Source of the DNA: JBPEWY01 sp965224095
GTDB lineage: Bacteria > Bacteroidota > Bacteroidia > Flavobacteriales > Flavobacteriaceae
Assembly: GCA_965224095.1 (NCBI GenBank)
Contig: OZ245039.1
Coordinates: 682,001-746,000, forward strand
Direction: 5' to 3'
DNA: 64,000 bases
The position numbers and the translations under genes are program-made. The notes beneath the pieces are model-generated. The model was not told the origin of the DNA and made no database searches. It worked only from the letters and a program-made list of their open reading frames with translations. Below, piece after piece: positions 1-9,484 of the stretch; within the stretch, counting starts at the first letter, position 1; each line of letters starts with the position of its first letter.

Positions 1-3000
1 CCGTTATAGGTAAATTGCCCCCATCCTCTGTATAGATGGCCAAAACTAATATCGTCATAAATCGTATATAATCCTGCGTTTACGATTTCCGGAATCCCGC
101 CATTTACCACTATTTCCGCCTGATTTTGAGTGATACTTTCCGCCAGTTCCATCTGATCACTATGAAACTCTACAAAAAGTTGATCTCCAGTTACTACATT
201 AACCGATACCGGACTTGCTGCGCCTACTACTCCTGATATTACCGTAAGTGTTTGCTTTGAAATAAGTTCGTTTTCTTTTTTAATGGAAAAGGTGATCATT
301 CCGTTTTGTGATGCATCTCCCACTGTTACCAAAGGACTTATGCTTGCCATACCATCTACCGTAGCTTCGTATGCCAGTGTTTTTTCAAGAACTCTGGGAA
401 ACATAGTATAATTAGGTACCGGATGAAATTCGAATAAAGGATTTCCATTTTGATCGGTTACTGTTGGGTAATCCGGATCGGAAGAAGCTGTATAATACAA
501 TCGCAAAGGCCATTGTAATTCGGACCAGTCTACGTTAGTATCTGATGATACTTTAAAACTAAAGGTGTCTCCCGCAGTAACGCTAAGTGATTCGTTAATT
601 ACATCGTTGGCTGTTTGGGCATAGCCATAGGTTTGCTGCCAAATTACAGTCCCGGTTGCCTCATTAATAATTTGTACCTCAAGGTCATCCGATGTAATCG
701 GTTTTATAAAATTTCCCTCTATTGTAATAGTTCCGTCAATAGGTACCGAGAGCGATTGTAACGAGGCCAGTACATAATCATCGGAAGCGTGAAATTCATA
801 AACAGGCTGTGCATCAGCATTGGTAATATCGGGAGTGTGCTCAGAATACGTAATCACAGGATCCCAGGATACCTGATCGTCCGTACCATCAAAAACCGAT
901 TGTACTCTAAAGTATATTTTATCCCCCTTATTAACATTGATTGCACCCACTCCGGTAGGGGTATGCGGAGAAAAATCGTCAGGGGCCATCGTACTGTTCC
1001 ATAACTCAGTACCTGTGTACTGAATGGCAACTCTTACTCCGTCAGCGGTTCCTGAAGGCTGTGCCGGAGCTGTCAATGCCACATCGCCGGTTACACTTAC
1101 CACTCCATTAAAAGGAGCTACCCAGGTTTTAACCACATCATGAAGAGGAAACTGATCGATCATATCCTCCAATTCGTTGGGGTCCGGGGTATACACATTA
1201 CTATCAATGGCATTTCCGGCTATCACATAGCTAGGAGTATCATTACTATCGGTAGTAAAAAGCGGATCTCCATTAGCATCCAGATGATTGAAATATACCA
1301 CACCGTTGGCCACAATATCCACCAACTTATCTGCATTAACATCTGAAAAATATATTTCTTCTTTAGTAGTACTGTTCGCCCTGTCGTATCCAATAAAAGC
1401 TATCAGTGGATGTGCTTCCACCCCTGCACTAAAGGTTGTAGTTTTCGATTTTGCAAAATTACTAACTCCCATAATATCTCTTAATTCGCTAAAAAGAGCT
1501 TCATCATCGGGTCCGCTTTGATTGATGCGGTATTTCAGACTTCCATCGCCTTTAAAAACCTTATCCGGAAGTCTGTCACCGTTGATATCCACGAGAGCCA
1601 GCATGCCTTCGCTTTTCGAGCTTGAAAATCCTATTTTGGGGCCTATGGTATTGCTTTTGCTTCCCAAATTACCATCAAAAATACCAACGGTTACAGCCAG
1701 ACCGGCTCCAATACTGTTCGATTTTGTTCCGCTAAGAGCCGAGGCATCATCGTTAAATTGATTTATTGGATTAAGGAAGTCACCATGAACACCATCATTA
1801 TGAGGAGTCCAGTTTTCCTCCGCGTAATAGGGCACATAACCGTCAGAGGCTTTCACATCATCGAAATACTCAAATTCATGTGTATTAAACAATTGCCCTC
1901 CGGCATCATATTCGGAAACTGCGGTTAGCAGCGTTTTATAAAATGCTCCTGTGGTATAAAACAGTTCGTAGCTGCGAATCTGCGTTCCGTTAAATTTTAC
2001 CTCTATTTTTCTGAGCAAATCGGCCGTTACCTGTTTGAATCCATAACGTGCATTGATAGTTACATCAACGCGTTTGGTTTCACCGAGTTCCCGGTCTCTG
2101 GTAAACAATACCTCGTATTTACCCTCGGATGCTCCGTGCCCTGTATAAGTAATTCGATCAACGTAAATATTGCTCCCCTGTACCGTTCCGCCCGCAACAC
2201 CTACATCCAGTACTTTTGTACAATGGTATCGTGCAAAATTATCGTTAAGATCACGAACTTCCACCAATGCCCAATGTGCAATATTCCCACCGGCATCTTT
2301 CAAAATGGAATTTTCCACCAACCCTAACGTTGGGGTTCCTCCATAGAAAAAGCGAACCCCGCTTTTATCGGTCACCTCCCACCAGTAATTGGTTGGATTA
2401 TCTCCATGGCGAATAATGCGATTAAAGGTTCCTTCTACCCTGGGATAAAATCGTTTCTCTGAAGTTCTGTCCTGTAATTCTCCACGATGCGCCACCGGGT
2501 ATAATTGCTGTCCGTTTAATAAATAGGTTTCCGTTTCCTTAACACCATCGTATCGCGGGACTCCCCATCTGGTTTCAATCATCACGGATGGAATTTGTAA
2601 ATTCCATCCCAATCCAAGCCAATCATTCCCTCCTCCACTGCTATATTGAATTGCCAGTTCCGGCTGAATACCCTGTCTTCCCCCGGGGAGTTTAATGGGA
2701 TATCCCAGATTGGCACCACCCATATTATTGGCAGAGGGCGGAGCAATTGTAACAACGGCGGCTGACGGATCTGCGGCCTTAATATCTTTCATTGATGTAG
2801 GCGTAAAAGCTGCTGTTTCCGGAGACTCAGGTACTTTTATAATCCCATTAATCATATCGGTAAAATGGGTGGTGCTGGAAACAATAGTATTTTTGTCTGC
2901 TTGTATGCTATCTCTTTTTAATGCCACCCAGTGCTTGGTTGCTTCGTCAAAATAGAAGGTTTTAATATCGTTCGCCGTATATCCTTCGGGGATTTTATCC

Positions 3001-4028
3001 GGGTCAAATTCCATAGAAACCGTAGCACCTTTTTTAAACTGGGTTCCATGAGGTAAAAACCGGTATCCACCTGTTGACTTGGTTACATTCACCATTCCCA
3101 TGTCTAGAGCGGGAATATCAATAGACCGTAATGCGGTAATCGAAATAGATTGTTGTTGTTCCAGTGCTTTTTCGGGCAGCTGAAGCGAAGTACCCTCTAA
3201 ACTTATATGAAAGGGTTTGCCCGGTATATAAGGCTTCTCCATTTGCCGGAGAGTTCCCAGATTTGCTTTGTTTTTGTAGTTCCAAAGTTTTTTATCGTTG
3301 AACTCCACCTCCGATTCGATAATCTCTCCATCCGGATAAACAGCCTTCACCGATACACTCCATGTATTAACTTCCTTTGGGCTCCTTACCAGGGCTTCGA
3401 ATTCCGATTTATGATTTTCCAAGGGGGCTCCTGCTATAAAAAGCTTCGCTCTCTCCGCGTCTTTCCCCTGAACAAATCCCTTTATATATCCGGTATCCTC
3501 ATAAAAATATGCCTCGGGTTGATTTACGATAATCGCTCTTTCCGGTTTGCTATCTACTGTTTCAACCAGGATTCCCAAATTACGGATTTGATACGCGTAT
3601 TCACCCGATTCGGGAATAGTAAATCGTATAATATTGTTTCCTTTCTTTAACCATTTACCATTTATTTGTTCCTTTTGCGGACTCCAAGAAGCACTGGATC
3701 TTACAAAATATCCACCCACCGATATCTGATCGTTTATACTTCTGGAAACTGCGGTATGGTCATGAACCCCGTATAAATCGTAAGTTAACCATACTTTATA
3801 TTCAGAAGAAGGCAGTGATTCCATATATACTTCAAACACATTGTCTGAGGGAGAATCAAAAGGTTGTTCCTCTGTAGTACCGACTATTCCGGTCTTTTGA
3901 GATGACGGATAGAAATGTGTGTTTTTCTTGTTTGTTTTATTGGCAACGGGCTCTGTATTGGCTACCAGAGTATTGGCAGAAAGCATACATGTAAACCCAA
4001 TAAAAAAGAGAGTTAGTTTGCGTATCAT
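1..4028 (-). CDS. Secreted SpvB/TcB-like Rhs-family protein (3' part outside window)
   Basis: The minus-strand frame is open from an ATG at 4028 to the left edge: 1342 codons and no stop, so the C-terminus is missing. It begins MIRKLTLFFIGF, a signal peptide ending near residue 23. Residues about 25-420 are beta-rich and Ig-like. From about residue 430 there is a clear SpvB/TcaC N-terminal domain (NLGYPIKLPGG, GLGWNLQIP, WGVPRYDG). Around 805-880 come FG-GAP/VCBS-type calcium-binding loops (DINGDRLPD, DVNADKLVD). From about residue 940 there are three related beta-sandwich modules. SpvB/TcB proteins of Tc toxins form a shell around a C-terminal Rhs effector; relatives are common as very large secreted proteins in Bacteroidota, where the function is mostly unknown. 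The gene lies 31 bp after the T9SS protein and is probably co-transcribed with it. Whether it ends in an Rhs core and toxin cannot be judged here. Confidence 0.85.
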   Translation of the reverse strand, partial: MIRKLTLFFIGFTCMLSANTLVANTEPVANKTNKKNTHFYPSSQKTGIVGTTEEQPFDSPSDNVFEVYMESLPSSEYKVWLTYDLYGVHDHTAVSRSINDQISVGGYFVRSSASWSPQKEQINGKWLKKGNNIIRFTIPESGEYAYQIRNLGILVETVDSKPERAIIVNQPEAYFYEDTGYIKGFVQGKDAERAKLFIAGAPLENHKSEFEALVRSPKEVNTWSVSVKAVYPDGEIIESEVEFNDKKLWNYKNKANLGTLRQMEKPYIPGKPFHISLEGTSLQLPEKALEQQQSISITALRSIDIPALDMGMVNVTKSTGGYRFLPHGTQFKKGATVSMEFDPDKIPEGYTANDIKTFYFDEATKHWVALKRDSIQADKNTIVSSTTHFTDMINGIIKVPESPETAAFTPTSMKDIKAADPSAAVVTIAPPSANNMGGANLGYPIKLPGGRQGIQPELAIQYSSGGGNDWLGLGWNLQIPSVMIETRWGVPRYDGVKETETYLLNGQQLYPVAHRGELQDRTSEKRFYPRVEGTFNRIIRHGDNPTNYWWEVTDKSGVRFFYGGTPTLGLVENSILKDAGGNIAHWALVEVRDLNDNFARYHCTKVLDVGVAGGTVQGSNIYVDRITYTGHGASEGKYEVLFTRDRELGETKRVDVTINARYGFKQVTADLLRKIEVKFNGTQIRSYELFYTTGAFYKTLLTAVSEYDAGGQLFNTHEFEYFDDVKASDGYVPYYAEENWTPHNDGVHGDFLNPINQFNDDASALSGTKSNSIGAGLAVTVGIFDGNLGSKSNTIGPKIGFSSSKSEGMLALVDINGDRLPDKVFKGDGSLKYRINQSGPDDEALFSELRDIMGVSNFAKSKTTTFSAGVEAHPLIAFIGYDRANSTTKEEIYFSDVNADKLVDIVANGVVYFNHLDANGDPLFTTDSNDTPSYVIAGNAIDSNVYTPDPNELEDMIDQFPLHDVVKTWVAPFNGVVSVTGDVALTAPAQPSGTADGVRVAIQYTGTELWNSTMAPDDFSPHTPTGVGAINVNKGDKIYFRVQSVFDGTDDQVSWDPVITYSEHTPDITNADAQPVYEFHASDDYVLASLQSLSVPIDGTITIEGNFIKPITSDDLEVQIINEATGTVIWQQTYGYAQTANDVINESLSVTAGDTFSFKVSSDTNVDWSELQWPLRLYYTASSDPDYPTVTDQNGNPLFEFHPVPNYTMFPRVLEKTLAYEATVDGMASISPLVTVGDASQNGMITFSIKKENELISKQTLTVISGVVGAASPVSVNVVTGDQLFVEFHSDQMELAESITQNQAEIVVNGGIPEIVNAGLYTIYDDISFGHLYRGWGQFTYN

Positions 4029-4059
4029 AACAAGCGATTTTTATTTAATAAAGAGAGGA

Positions 4060-6000
4060 TTATTCTACAATGAGTTTTTTTGTAACGGTTTCCTGAGGGG
4101 TTTCTAATACCACATTATAAATTCCCGTATGAATTATAGGTTGCCCTGCAATGGTCAACTGTTGTTTTTCAGACTCCAGAAAATCGGAAACAAGATTTCC
4201 GGCCATATCAAAAACCGATACACGGATAGACGCCGGAGCGGCCAGTTGTACCGAAATACTGTAATTCCCGTCGGTTGATTGATTAGGATATAACGTAAAG
4301 TCCTTTATAAAACTTTCCTCAATTACTACCTCATCGGAATACTCACATCCCGCCTGAGAAACTACGGTTAGTTTATAAGTACCCGCCTGGGTAATAGTGA
4401 TATAGGAATCGCTACTTGTTAATCCGTCGGGAAAAGTCCATAAATACGTTTGAATTTTTTCAGCATGCGTGAGAGACGGGGTCAATACGAATGATTCCTC
4501 ATATTTCAATTTTCTGTTTGACCCCAGGTTTACGGTTATCAGGGTTTCTTTGTTTATCATTTCTGTTTGCTCCTGAGAATTCCCCAATGCATCTGTAACC
4601 TTAAGTTTATAACTTCCCCCATCCAGATCATTTATCAGGTTTTCCGTTATGGCATCCTCAGTGCTGTCCCATTGTTTTACAGCCGTGGGATTTTCATTTT
4701 TATACAGTGCGTAGGTATAAGGAGGGAATCCGCCTGTGGCTTTATATCGGAGTGAAGTTGTTTCCTGCGGACATATATTCGGGTTTGCATCCGTCAGGGA
4801 AACATCCAATCCTCTTTTTAGCGCAAAGGAAAACATATCTTTCCCGGAGCCGTCTGCATCCCATTGGATATCATTAAAAACCACAAGGCCTTCCGGCGAA
4901 ACGGAACTAGCTTCTATATAACGTGTATTTTGTGATGCGAAATTTCCTTTTCCGGTTTCATCAATTACGAGTAAATAGTGTTCTTTTATATAAATACTAT
5001 CAAACAATGTTGCGGCATTAAGCTTTAATTGCGTGCTGAGTTGCGATACATGATCTCCCGTACACTTTACCAACCATTTTCTGAATAATGTAGGAATTCG
5101 GGTAGCGCTTTCTTCCTGGGGTTCCTCTAAAAGAGGTAGGTTATTGTCGCCTGCCACCCAATAAGTAAGGTTATCAATAGCCCCTGAATTAAGAACATTC
5201 GAAGGGGCTATTTCATTTACACCTATGGCCAGGAAATCCGGAAATTCAGAACTCGCGGATTGTTTTTGAAGAAAAGAAGAAGCATCGTCCCGGCCAATTC
5301 CTATAATTCTATTTGAAAAAGAATAATCGTTTTCACTATCCCACACGATATTTTTTTCTGACGATATGTAATTATCGCCCCCCTGTAAGGTAATCCCATA
5401 TTTGAGAGCGAGTGCTGTTTCTATCTTTTGTCTTTTGCTTCCTCTAAGTATTCGTTTAAATGCGATTACTTCAGCGATCTTACCTTTAAAAAATTTATTG
5501 ACTGAGTCTTTTTTAATAACCCCTAAACTCAAATAGGTATCCGCTTTTGGATTCTTTTTATTTGATCGGTACAATTGCGTGTACGTATGAAGCACGGGGA
5601 ATTCTGAATCTCCTCCCGCGTAATACGATTCTTTATTTGTATTATACGCTTTTGTACTTGTTAAAGCCAATTCGGATTCTTCGCCATGTATACCCCATAT
5701 TTCCGTATCAGATCCCGAATCACTTTCCGATTGAAAAACGGTGTAAATAGTCACCTGAGAGAGATCGGAAATCTTCTGATATACCTCCATGTAATCATCT
5801 GCTCCATTAAAAATCCATGCCGGATTGTAATTTATCAGGGGCACCGAAGATTCCTCATTAATTTTATCGGACAAATCGGTTCCGTAAAAGGAAACCTGAT
5901 GATCTTTCGCGTTTTCACTATTGATTTTGAGAAAAGGAGATTGACCCCACCCTACTGTAATACATAGCATTACAGCAACTGATACGTAGCTCTGTTTCAT
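4060..6000 (-). CDS. T9SS-exported multidomain surface protein (LamG/DUF8202-like, SprB-like repeat, sorting domain)
   Basis: A 646-residue secreted protein. MKQSYVSVAVMLCITVGWGQ is a signal peptide. Residues about 60-210 resemble a LamG/concanavalin-like fold (FNGADDYMEVY). Residues about 190-400 carry the Bacteroidota pattern ALKYGIT, IVWDSEN, IGIGRDDASSF, QKQS seen in DUF8202-type surface proteins. Around 415-500 there is an SprB-like repeat (ATGGFPPYTYALY, GSYKLKVTDALGN), followed by a PKD-like segment. The last ~75 residues (FTLYPN, FDMAGNLV, GIYNVVLE, KKLIVE) form a type A T9SS sorting domain. The protein is therefore expected to cross the outer membrane by T9SS and be attached to the surface. 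It is probably the first gene of a two-gene operon with the SpvB-like gene. Its substrate or binding role is not known. Confidence 0.88.
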   Translation of the reverse strand: MKQSYVSVAVMLCITVGWGQSPFLKINSENAKDHQVSFYGTDLSDKINEESSVPLINYNPAWIFNGADDYMEVYQKISDLSQVTIYTVFQSESDSGSDTEIWGIHGEESELALTSTKAYNTNKESYYAGGDSEFPVLHTYTQLYRSNKKNPKADTYLSLGVIKKDSVNKFFKGKIAEVIAFKRILRGSKRQKIETALALKYGITLQGGDNYISSEKNIVWDSENDYSFSNRIIGIGRDDASSFLQKQSASSEFPDFLAIGVNEIAPSNVLNSGAIDNLTYWVAGDNNLPLLEEPQEESATRIPTLFRKWLVKCTGDHVSQLSTQLKLNAATLFDSIYIKEHYLLVIDETGKGNFASQNTRYIEASSVSPEGLVVFNDIQWDADGSGKDMFSFALKRGLDVSLTDANPNICPQETTSLRYKATGGFPPYTYALYKNENPTAVKQWDSTEDAITENLINDLDGGSYKLKVTDALGNSQEQTEMINKETLITVNLGSNRKLKYEESFVLTPSLTHAEKIQTYLWTFPDGLTSSDSYITITQAGTYKLTVVSQAGCEYSDEVVIEESFIKDFTLYPNQSTDGNYSISVQLAAPASIRVSVFDMAGNLVSDFLESEKQQLTIAGQPIIHTGIYNVVLETPQETVTKKLIVE

Positions 6001-6081
6001 ACAAATCTATTTAAATATATAATGATTTTATATGATTACTTCAAGAAGGAGTGGTACAAGGTATTTGTAATCATACACCAT

Positions 6082-6112
6082 CAAATGTAATGCAAACATT
6101 TTTATTATGCAA
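6082..6112 (-). promoter_or_regulatory. Putative flavobacterial promoter for the T9SS/SpvB operon
   Basis: On the minus strand a TTG (-33 type; 6112-6110) and TACATTTG (6089-6082, matching TAnnTTTG) are separated by 20 bp. Transcription would begin near 6076, about 75 bases before the ATG at 6000. The motif assignment follows the known Bacteroidota consensus; activity is inferred. Confidence 0.45.
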
Positions 6113-6332
6113 GAAAAATCGCGTTACCAAATTATTAATATAACGTAACCTGTTTTTACAACCATTTGTTAAATTTCATCAAGCTTATCCGGAGGCTTAA
6201 ATGGAACTATCTTTATTGTTACAAAATCTCTTACTAATTCCATTTTATAACACATTTTATCGGTTTTAAGCGTATTTTACAGAATTAATAAAAAAATGGT
6301 TTTCGGGGAATCATCATTTAAACCCTGTGAAT

Positions 6333-6340
6333 TATTTTTG
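6333..6340 (+). promoter_or_regulatory. Possible -7 element for the tyrosine phosphatase gene
   Basis: TATTTTTG matches TAnnTTTG and lies 23 bp before the ATG at 6364. No good -33 TTTG is visible at the expected distance, so the call is weak. Confidence 0.25.
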
Positions 6341-6363
6341 TTGCGCCATCAAAACCTTATTTT

Positions 6364-7110
6364 ATGTTGTCAATTTTTACAAAGCGACATTTTCTTGCAG
6401 ATCTTCTGGAAAACTTCACCGATATACACTGTCATATTCTTCCAGGTATTGATGATGGTGCCAAGAATTTGGAAGATGCAGAGGCTATTTTAAGGAAGTA
6501 CGGACAATTGGGGGTTGAAAATTTTATTGCCACTCCCCATATCATGGTTGATTATTATCCAAATAATTCTGAAAGTATTTACGGAGCTCTGGAAAAACTT
6601 CGCGGCTATCTAAGTAAAAAAAGTTTAAGTCATATAAATATCCGGGCGGCGGCTGAATACATGATGGATTATCATTTTGAAGATCTCCTTGAGAAGCAGA
6701 AAATTCTTGCCCTGAAAGATAACTATGTATTGGTGGAAACTTCTTTTCTGCAGCCCCCTTTTAATTTAGACAGTATTATATACGACATACAACAACAGGG
6801 CTTCACTCCTGTTCTTGCTCATCCGGAACGATACAGTTATTTCTCGTCTGCTAAAAAATTCGGGCTTCTTAAAGACAATGGATGCCTTTTTCAGTTAAAC
6901 GCTCTTAGTTTAAGTACGTATTACGGTCGCGATGTGCAGAAAAAATCAATAAAACTATTGGAAAACGGATGGTATGATTTTTTAGGTACCGATACGCATC
7001 GACTTAATCATTTAGAAACATTACAGGAAATAAAAGTCGATTCAAAAAAACACGATTTACTTCAGAAAATAGTTCGGAACACCAATGAACTCTTTGATGA
7101 AAACCGGTAA
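6364..7110 (+). CDS. CpsB/YwqE-type (PHP-fold) tyrosine-protein phosphatase
   Basis: A 248-residue metal-dependent phosphatase of the CpsB/YwqE family, which removes phosphate from the tyrosine cluster of Wzc/CpsD-type kinases and so controls polysaccharide chain length and export. PHP-type metal-binding motifs are all present: HCHILPGIDDG (22-32), ATPH (56-59), HPERYSYF (153-160) and GTDTH (208-212). The family usually has 240-260 residues, so it is full length. It sits tail-to-tail with the Wzc-like kinase gene, with only 3 bp between the stop codons; enzyme and substrate are thus neighbours on opposite strands. The start is an ATG 16 codons before the first conserved strand, which fits relatives. 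Confidence 0.93.
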   Translation: MLSIFTKRHFLADLLENFTDIHCHILPGIDDGAKNLEDAEAILRKYGQLGVENFIATPHIMVDYYPNNSESIYGALEKLRGYLSKKSLSHINIRAAAEYMMDYHFEDLLEKQKILALKDNYVLVETSFLQPPFNLDSIIYDIQQQGFTPVLAHPERYSYFSSAKKFGLLKDNGCLFQLNALSLSTYYGRDVQKKSIKLLENGWYDFLGTDTHRLNHLETLQEIKVDSKKHDLLQKIVRNTNELFDENR

Positions 7111-7113
7111 TAT

Positions 7114-9480
7114 TTAGAAAAAACGTTTCTTTTTAACCTTATTCTCTTTACCCACATAGCCATATCCATATTTGCCGCCATATCCAAAGTTGGAGGCTTT
7201 CACATCGTTGACGAGCATAACCATTCCCTTCAGTTTTTTATCGTTATAAATTTCCTGAGGGAAATTAAGCAAACGTTTTTCCGTGTAGTCTGCTCTGGTA
7301 ACATAAATGGTATGGTGCGCAAACTGACTGATTAAAAGGGTATCGGTTACCAGCATGGACGGGGCCGTATCAACCACCACGTAATCATAGTCGTCCGACA
7401 CTTTTTTAAGCAAGGCTTCCATCCTATCGCTCATTAACAGCTCTGCCGGATTGGGAGGGATTTTACCTGAAAGTAATATATCAATACTGTTCCCGTTTAC
7501 CTGCGTTGTTCTGATTACATCTTCCGGCTCCAGAGTAAAATCGTATAAATACTCCGTCAGGCCATTTCCTTTTAGTGGTTTTTTAAGAAATAAATGTAAT
7601 TTAGGGCTTCTGATATCCGCACCGATAATTAAAACTTTTTTATCAGCATTTGCCAGGGTCAAAGCAAAATTAAAAGATACAAAGGTTTTCCCCTCACCAT
7701 TAATTGTAGAGGTAACATAAATAATATTATTTTTTTCCCTGCCTTTCGTGCGAATAAAATAATCTAAATTGGTTCTTAAAATCCGAAATGACTCGGCTAA
7801 AACAGATCGGTCATTTCTTTCCACAAGCAATTCCTTCCTATTGGTTATTCTAGGAATCTCAGCTAAAACCGGAATTTCCTTAATGTGTTTTTCCAGATCT
7901 TCCTTATTGTGAATTTTAGTGTCTAAAAGATCTTTTATGTAAATAAATGCAAATGGGATAAGCAAACCTAATAAAAAAGAAGCCAGATAAACAATCTTGG
8001 GCTTTGGTGATACCGGTGTTTTAAAAATACTATCCGCCCAGTCAATAATCTTCGCATTGGGTGAGGCGGCTGCCTGAGAAATAGCTGTCTCTTCTCTTTT
8101 TTGTAACAAGTATGTATACAATGCAGCTTTAATTCCCTGTTGTCTTGTAATATCGGTAAATTGTTTTTCCTGTCCCGGTACCGCTGCAATTCGGGAGTTA
8201 ATAATATCACTTTGTCTTCTGAGATTATTCACCCGGATATTCAGTGTATTGCTCAGGTTATTCAAACTTTGCTGCAGATTCTGTTTTAGACTGCTCAACT
8301 GCTGATCCAGGTTTACAATTATGGGATTCTGATTGCCCGAGCTTTCCAGTAATCGGTTACGCTGAATAACCAGTTCGTTATACTGTGCGGTAATGGTATT
8401 AATACTGGGATCGGTAAGACCAATATTCGCGGGAACGATATCGAATCCATCACCTCTCACCCTGCTTTTCATGGCATTCACCAGATTAAGTTCTGTACTG
8501 GCTGCAATAAGCTGTTGTTCATTTTGAGAACCCGTATTGAGATAAATATTGGCTTCCGAAGCAATATCGGTAAGTCCCTGCGAGGTTTTAAACTGTGCTG
8601 CCGTCTGGTCAACGTCGGAGAGGTCCTTTGATATTAAATCGATTCTCTCATTAATAAAATCGGCTGTATTTTTTGCTACCAGATTTTTTTCTTCAATGGA
8701 GTTTTTATTATACTCGTCAATGAGGGTATTAATAACCTTTTCGGCTTTTTTCTGAACGGGGTCGTTGAGGTAAATATTTAATACACTGGATCCTTCATCA
8801 CTGGGAGATATATAGATTTCTCCCCGGTAATATTCGGCAACGACACTCAAGGGTTCTACCTTAACTTTAATTTCCTGTCCTGAATTTCCATCTATCCATT
8901 TCCTGCCGGGTGTAACAATAAATTCTGCTGAAGATGTTTTAACGGTTTCTCCGAAAGCGTGATTTTTGGAAACTCCTCCTTCCTCTTCTTTTAAACTGAA
9001 TGTATTTTCCGAAAGGATCGTAAAAAACAGTTCGAACTTAGACGATTCAAGAATAGAATCCGGGGTAATAAAGGTTATTGTAATAGGTGCATCCTGAAAA
9101 ACTTCCACTTCTTTGACCCTTCCCTGCGCATAATACCTTACATTTAAATCCAGGCGCTTCGCCACATTGGTCATCAAAGACCTCGATTTAAGTACGTGTA
9201 TTTCATCTTCCACCTTATTTACATTACTCCCCATCAGGTCTAACTCCTCAAAAACGGCAAGCTCGGTTGGAATATTTCCTTTCTCATCGGCTAGCATTAT
9301 TTTTGCTGATGCCGAATATTGCGGTGTAGCATATCGTAAATACAGATACGCTCCCGCTCCACACAAAAGCACACTAATTAGAAACCAATACCAATACTTC
9401 AGGTATTTTCCAATTAACTCTTTAATATTGAAATCATTAGAACCTATTTGAGGTGAGTTTGAATATTTGCCAGATTCCAT
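7114..9480 (-). CDS. Wzc-like polysaccharide co-polymerase with bacterial tyrosine kinase domain
   Basis: A 788-residue inner-membrane protein that works with Wza in polymer export and length control. There is a TM helix near residues 31-53 (YWYWFLISVLLCGAGAYLYL), a Wzz domain, a long periplasmic coiled-coil region (about 240-450) and a second TM near 485-510. The cytoplasmic BY-kinase domain starts near 580, with Walker A NGEGKT (594-599), Walker A' VLIIGADIR (616-624) and Walker B VVVDTAP (701-707). The C-terminus has a tyrosine cluster (YGGKYGYGY, 767-775) and a basic tail, the usual autophosphorylation site. The first acidic residue of Walker A' is Gly here. It lies 4 bp after the Wza-like gene in one operon. 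The opposing CpsB-type phosphatase is the likely counter-enzyme. Confidence 0.94.
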   Translation of the reverse strand: MESGKYSNSPQIGSNDFNIKELIGKYLKYWYWFLISVLLCGAGAYLYLRYATPQYSASAKIMLADEKGNIPTELAVFEELDLMGSNVNKVEDEIHVLKSRSLMTNVAKRLDLNVRYYAQGRVKEVEVFQDAPITITFITPDSILESSKFELFFTILSENTFSLKEEEGGVSKNHAFGETVKTSSAEFIVTPGRKWIDGNSGQEIKVKVEPLSVVAEYYRGEIYISPSDEGSSVLNIYLNDPVQKKAEKVINTLIDEYNKNSIEEKNLVAKNTADFINERIDLISKDLSDVDQTAAQFKTSQGLTDIASEANIYLNTGSQNEQQLIAASTELNLVNAMKSRVRGDGFDIVPANIGLTDPSINTITAQYNELVIQRNRLLESSGNQNPIIVNLDQQLSSLKQNLQQSLNNLSNTLNIRVNNLRRQSDIINSRIAAVPGQEKQFTDITRQQGIKAALYTYLLQKREETAISQAAASPNAKIIDWADSIFKTPVSPKPKIVYLASFLLGLLIPFAFIYIKDLLDTKIHNKEDLEKHIKEIPVLAEIPRITNRKELLVERNDRSVLAESFRILRTNLDYFIRTKGREKNNIIYVTSTINGEGKTFVSFNFALTLANADKKVLIIGADIRSPKLHLFLKKPLKGNGLTEYLYDFTLEPEDVIRTTQVNGNSIDILLSGKIPPNPAELLMSDRMEALLKKVSDDYDYVVVDTAPSMLVTDTLLISQFAHHTIYVTRADYTEKRLLNFPQEIYNDKKLKGMVMLVNDVKASNFGYGGKYGYGYVGKENKVKKKRFF

Positions 9481-9484
9481 GAAA

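Larger units (their letters stand above)
6001..6363. other. Divergent intergenic region
   Basis: A 363-bp AT-rich gap between the T9SS protein gene (minus) and the tyrosine phosphatase gene (plus). I see one good minus-strand promoter-like pair (6082-6112) and one plus-strand -7-like box (6333-6340). No convincing small gene is present: the short frame starting in this gap at 6296 overlaps the phosphatase gene in another frame and has no recognisable features. Confidence 0.6.

Noticed and set aside
3207..3650. 147-codon plus-strand frame
   Set aside because: Antisense to the SpvB-like gene, which shows domain matches through this stretch.
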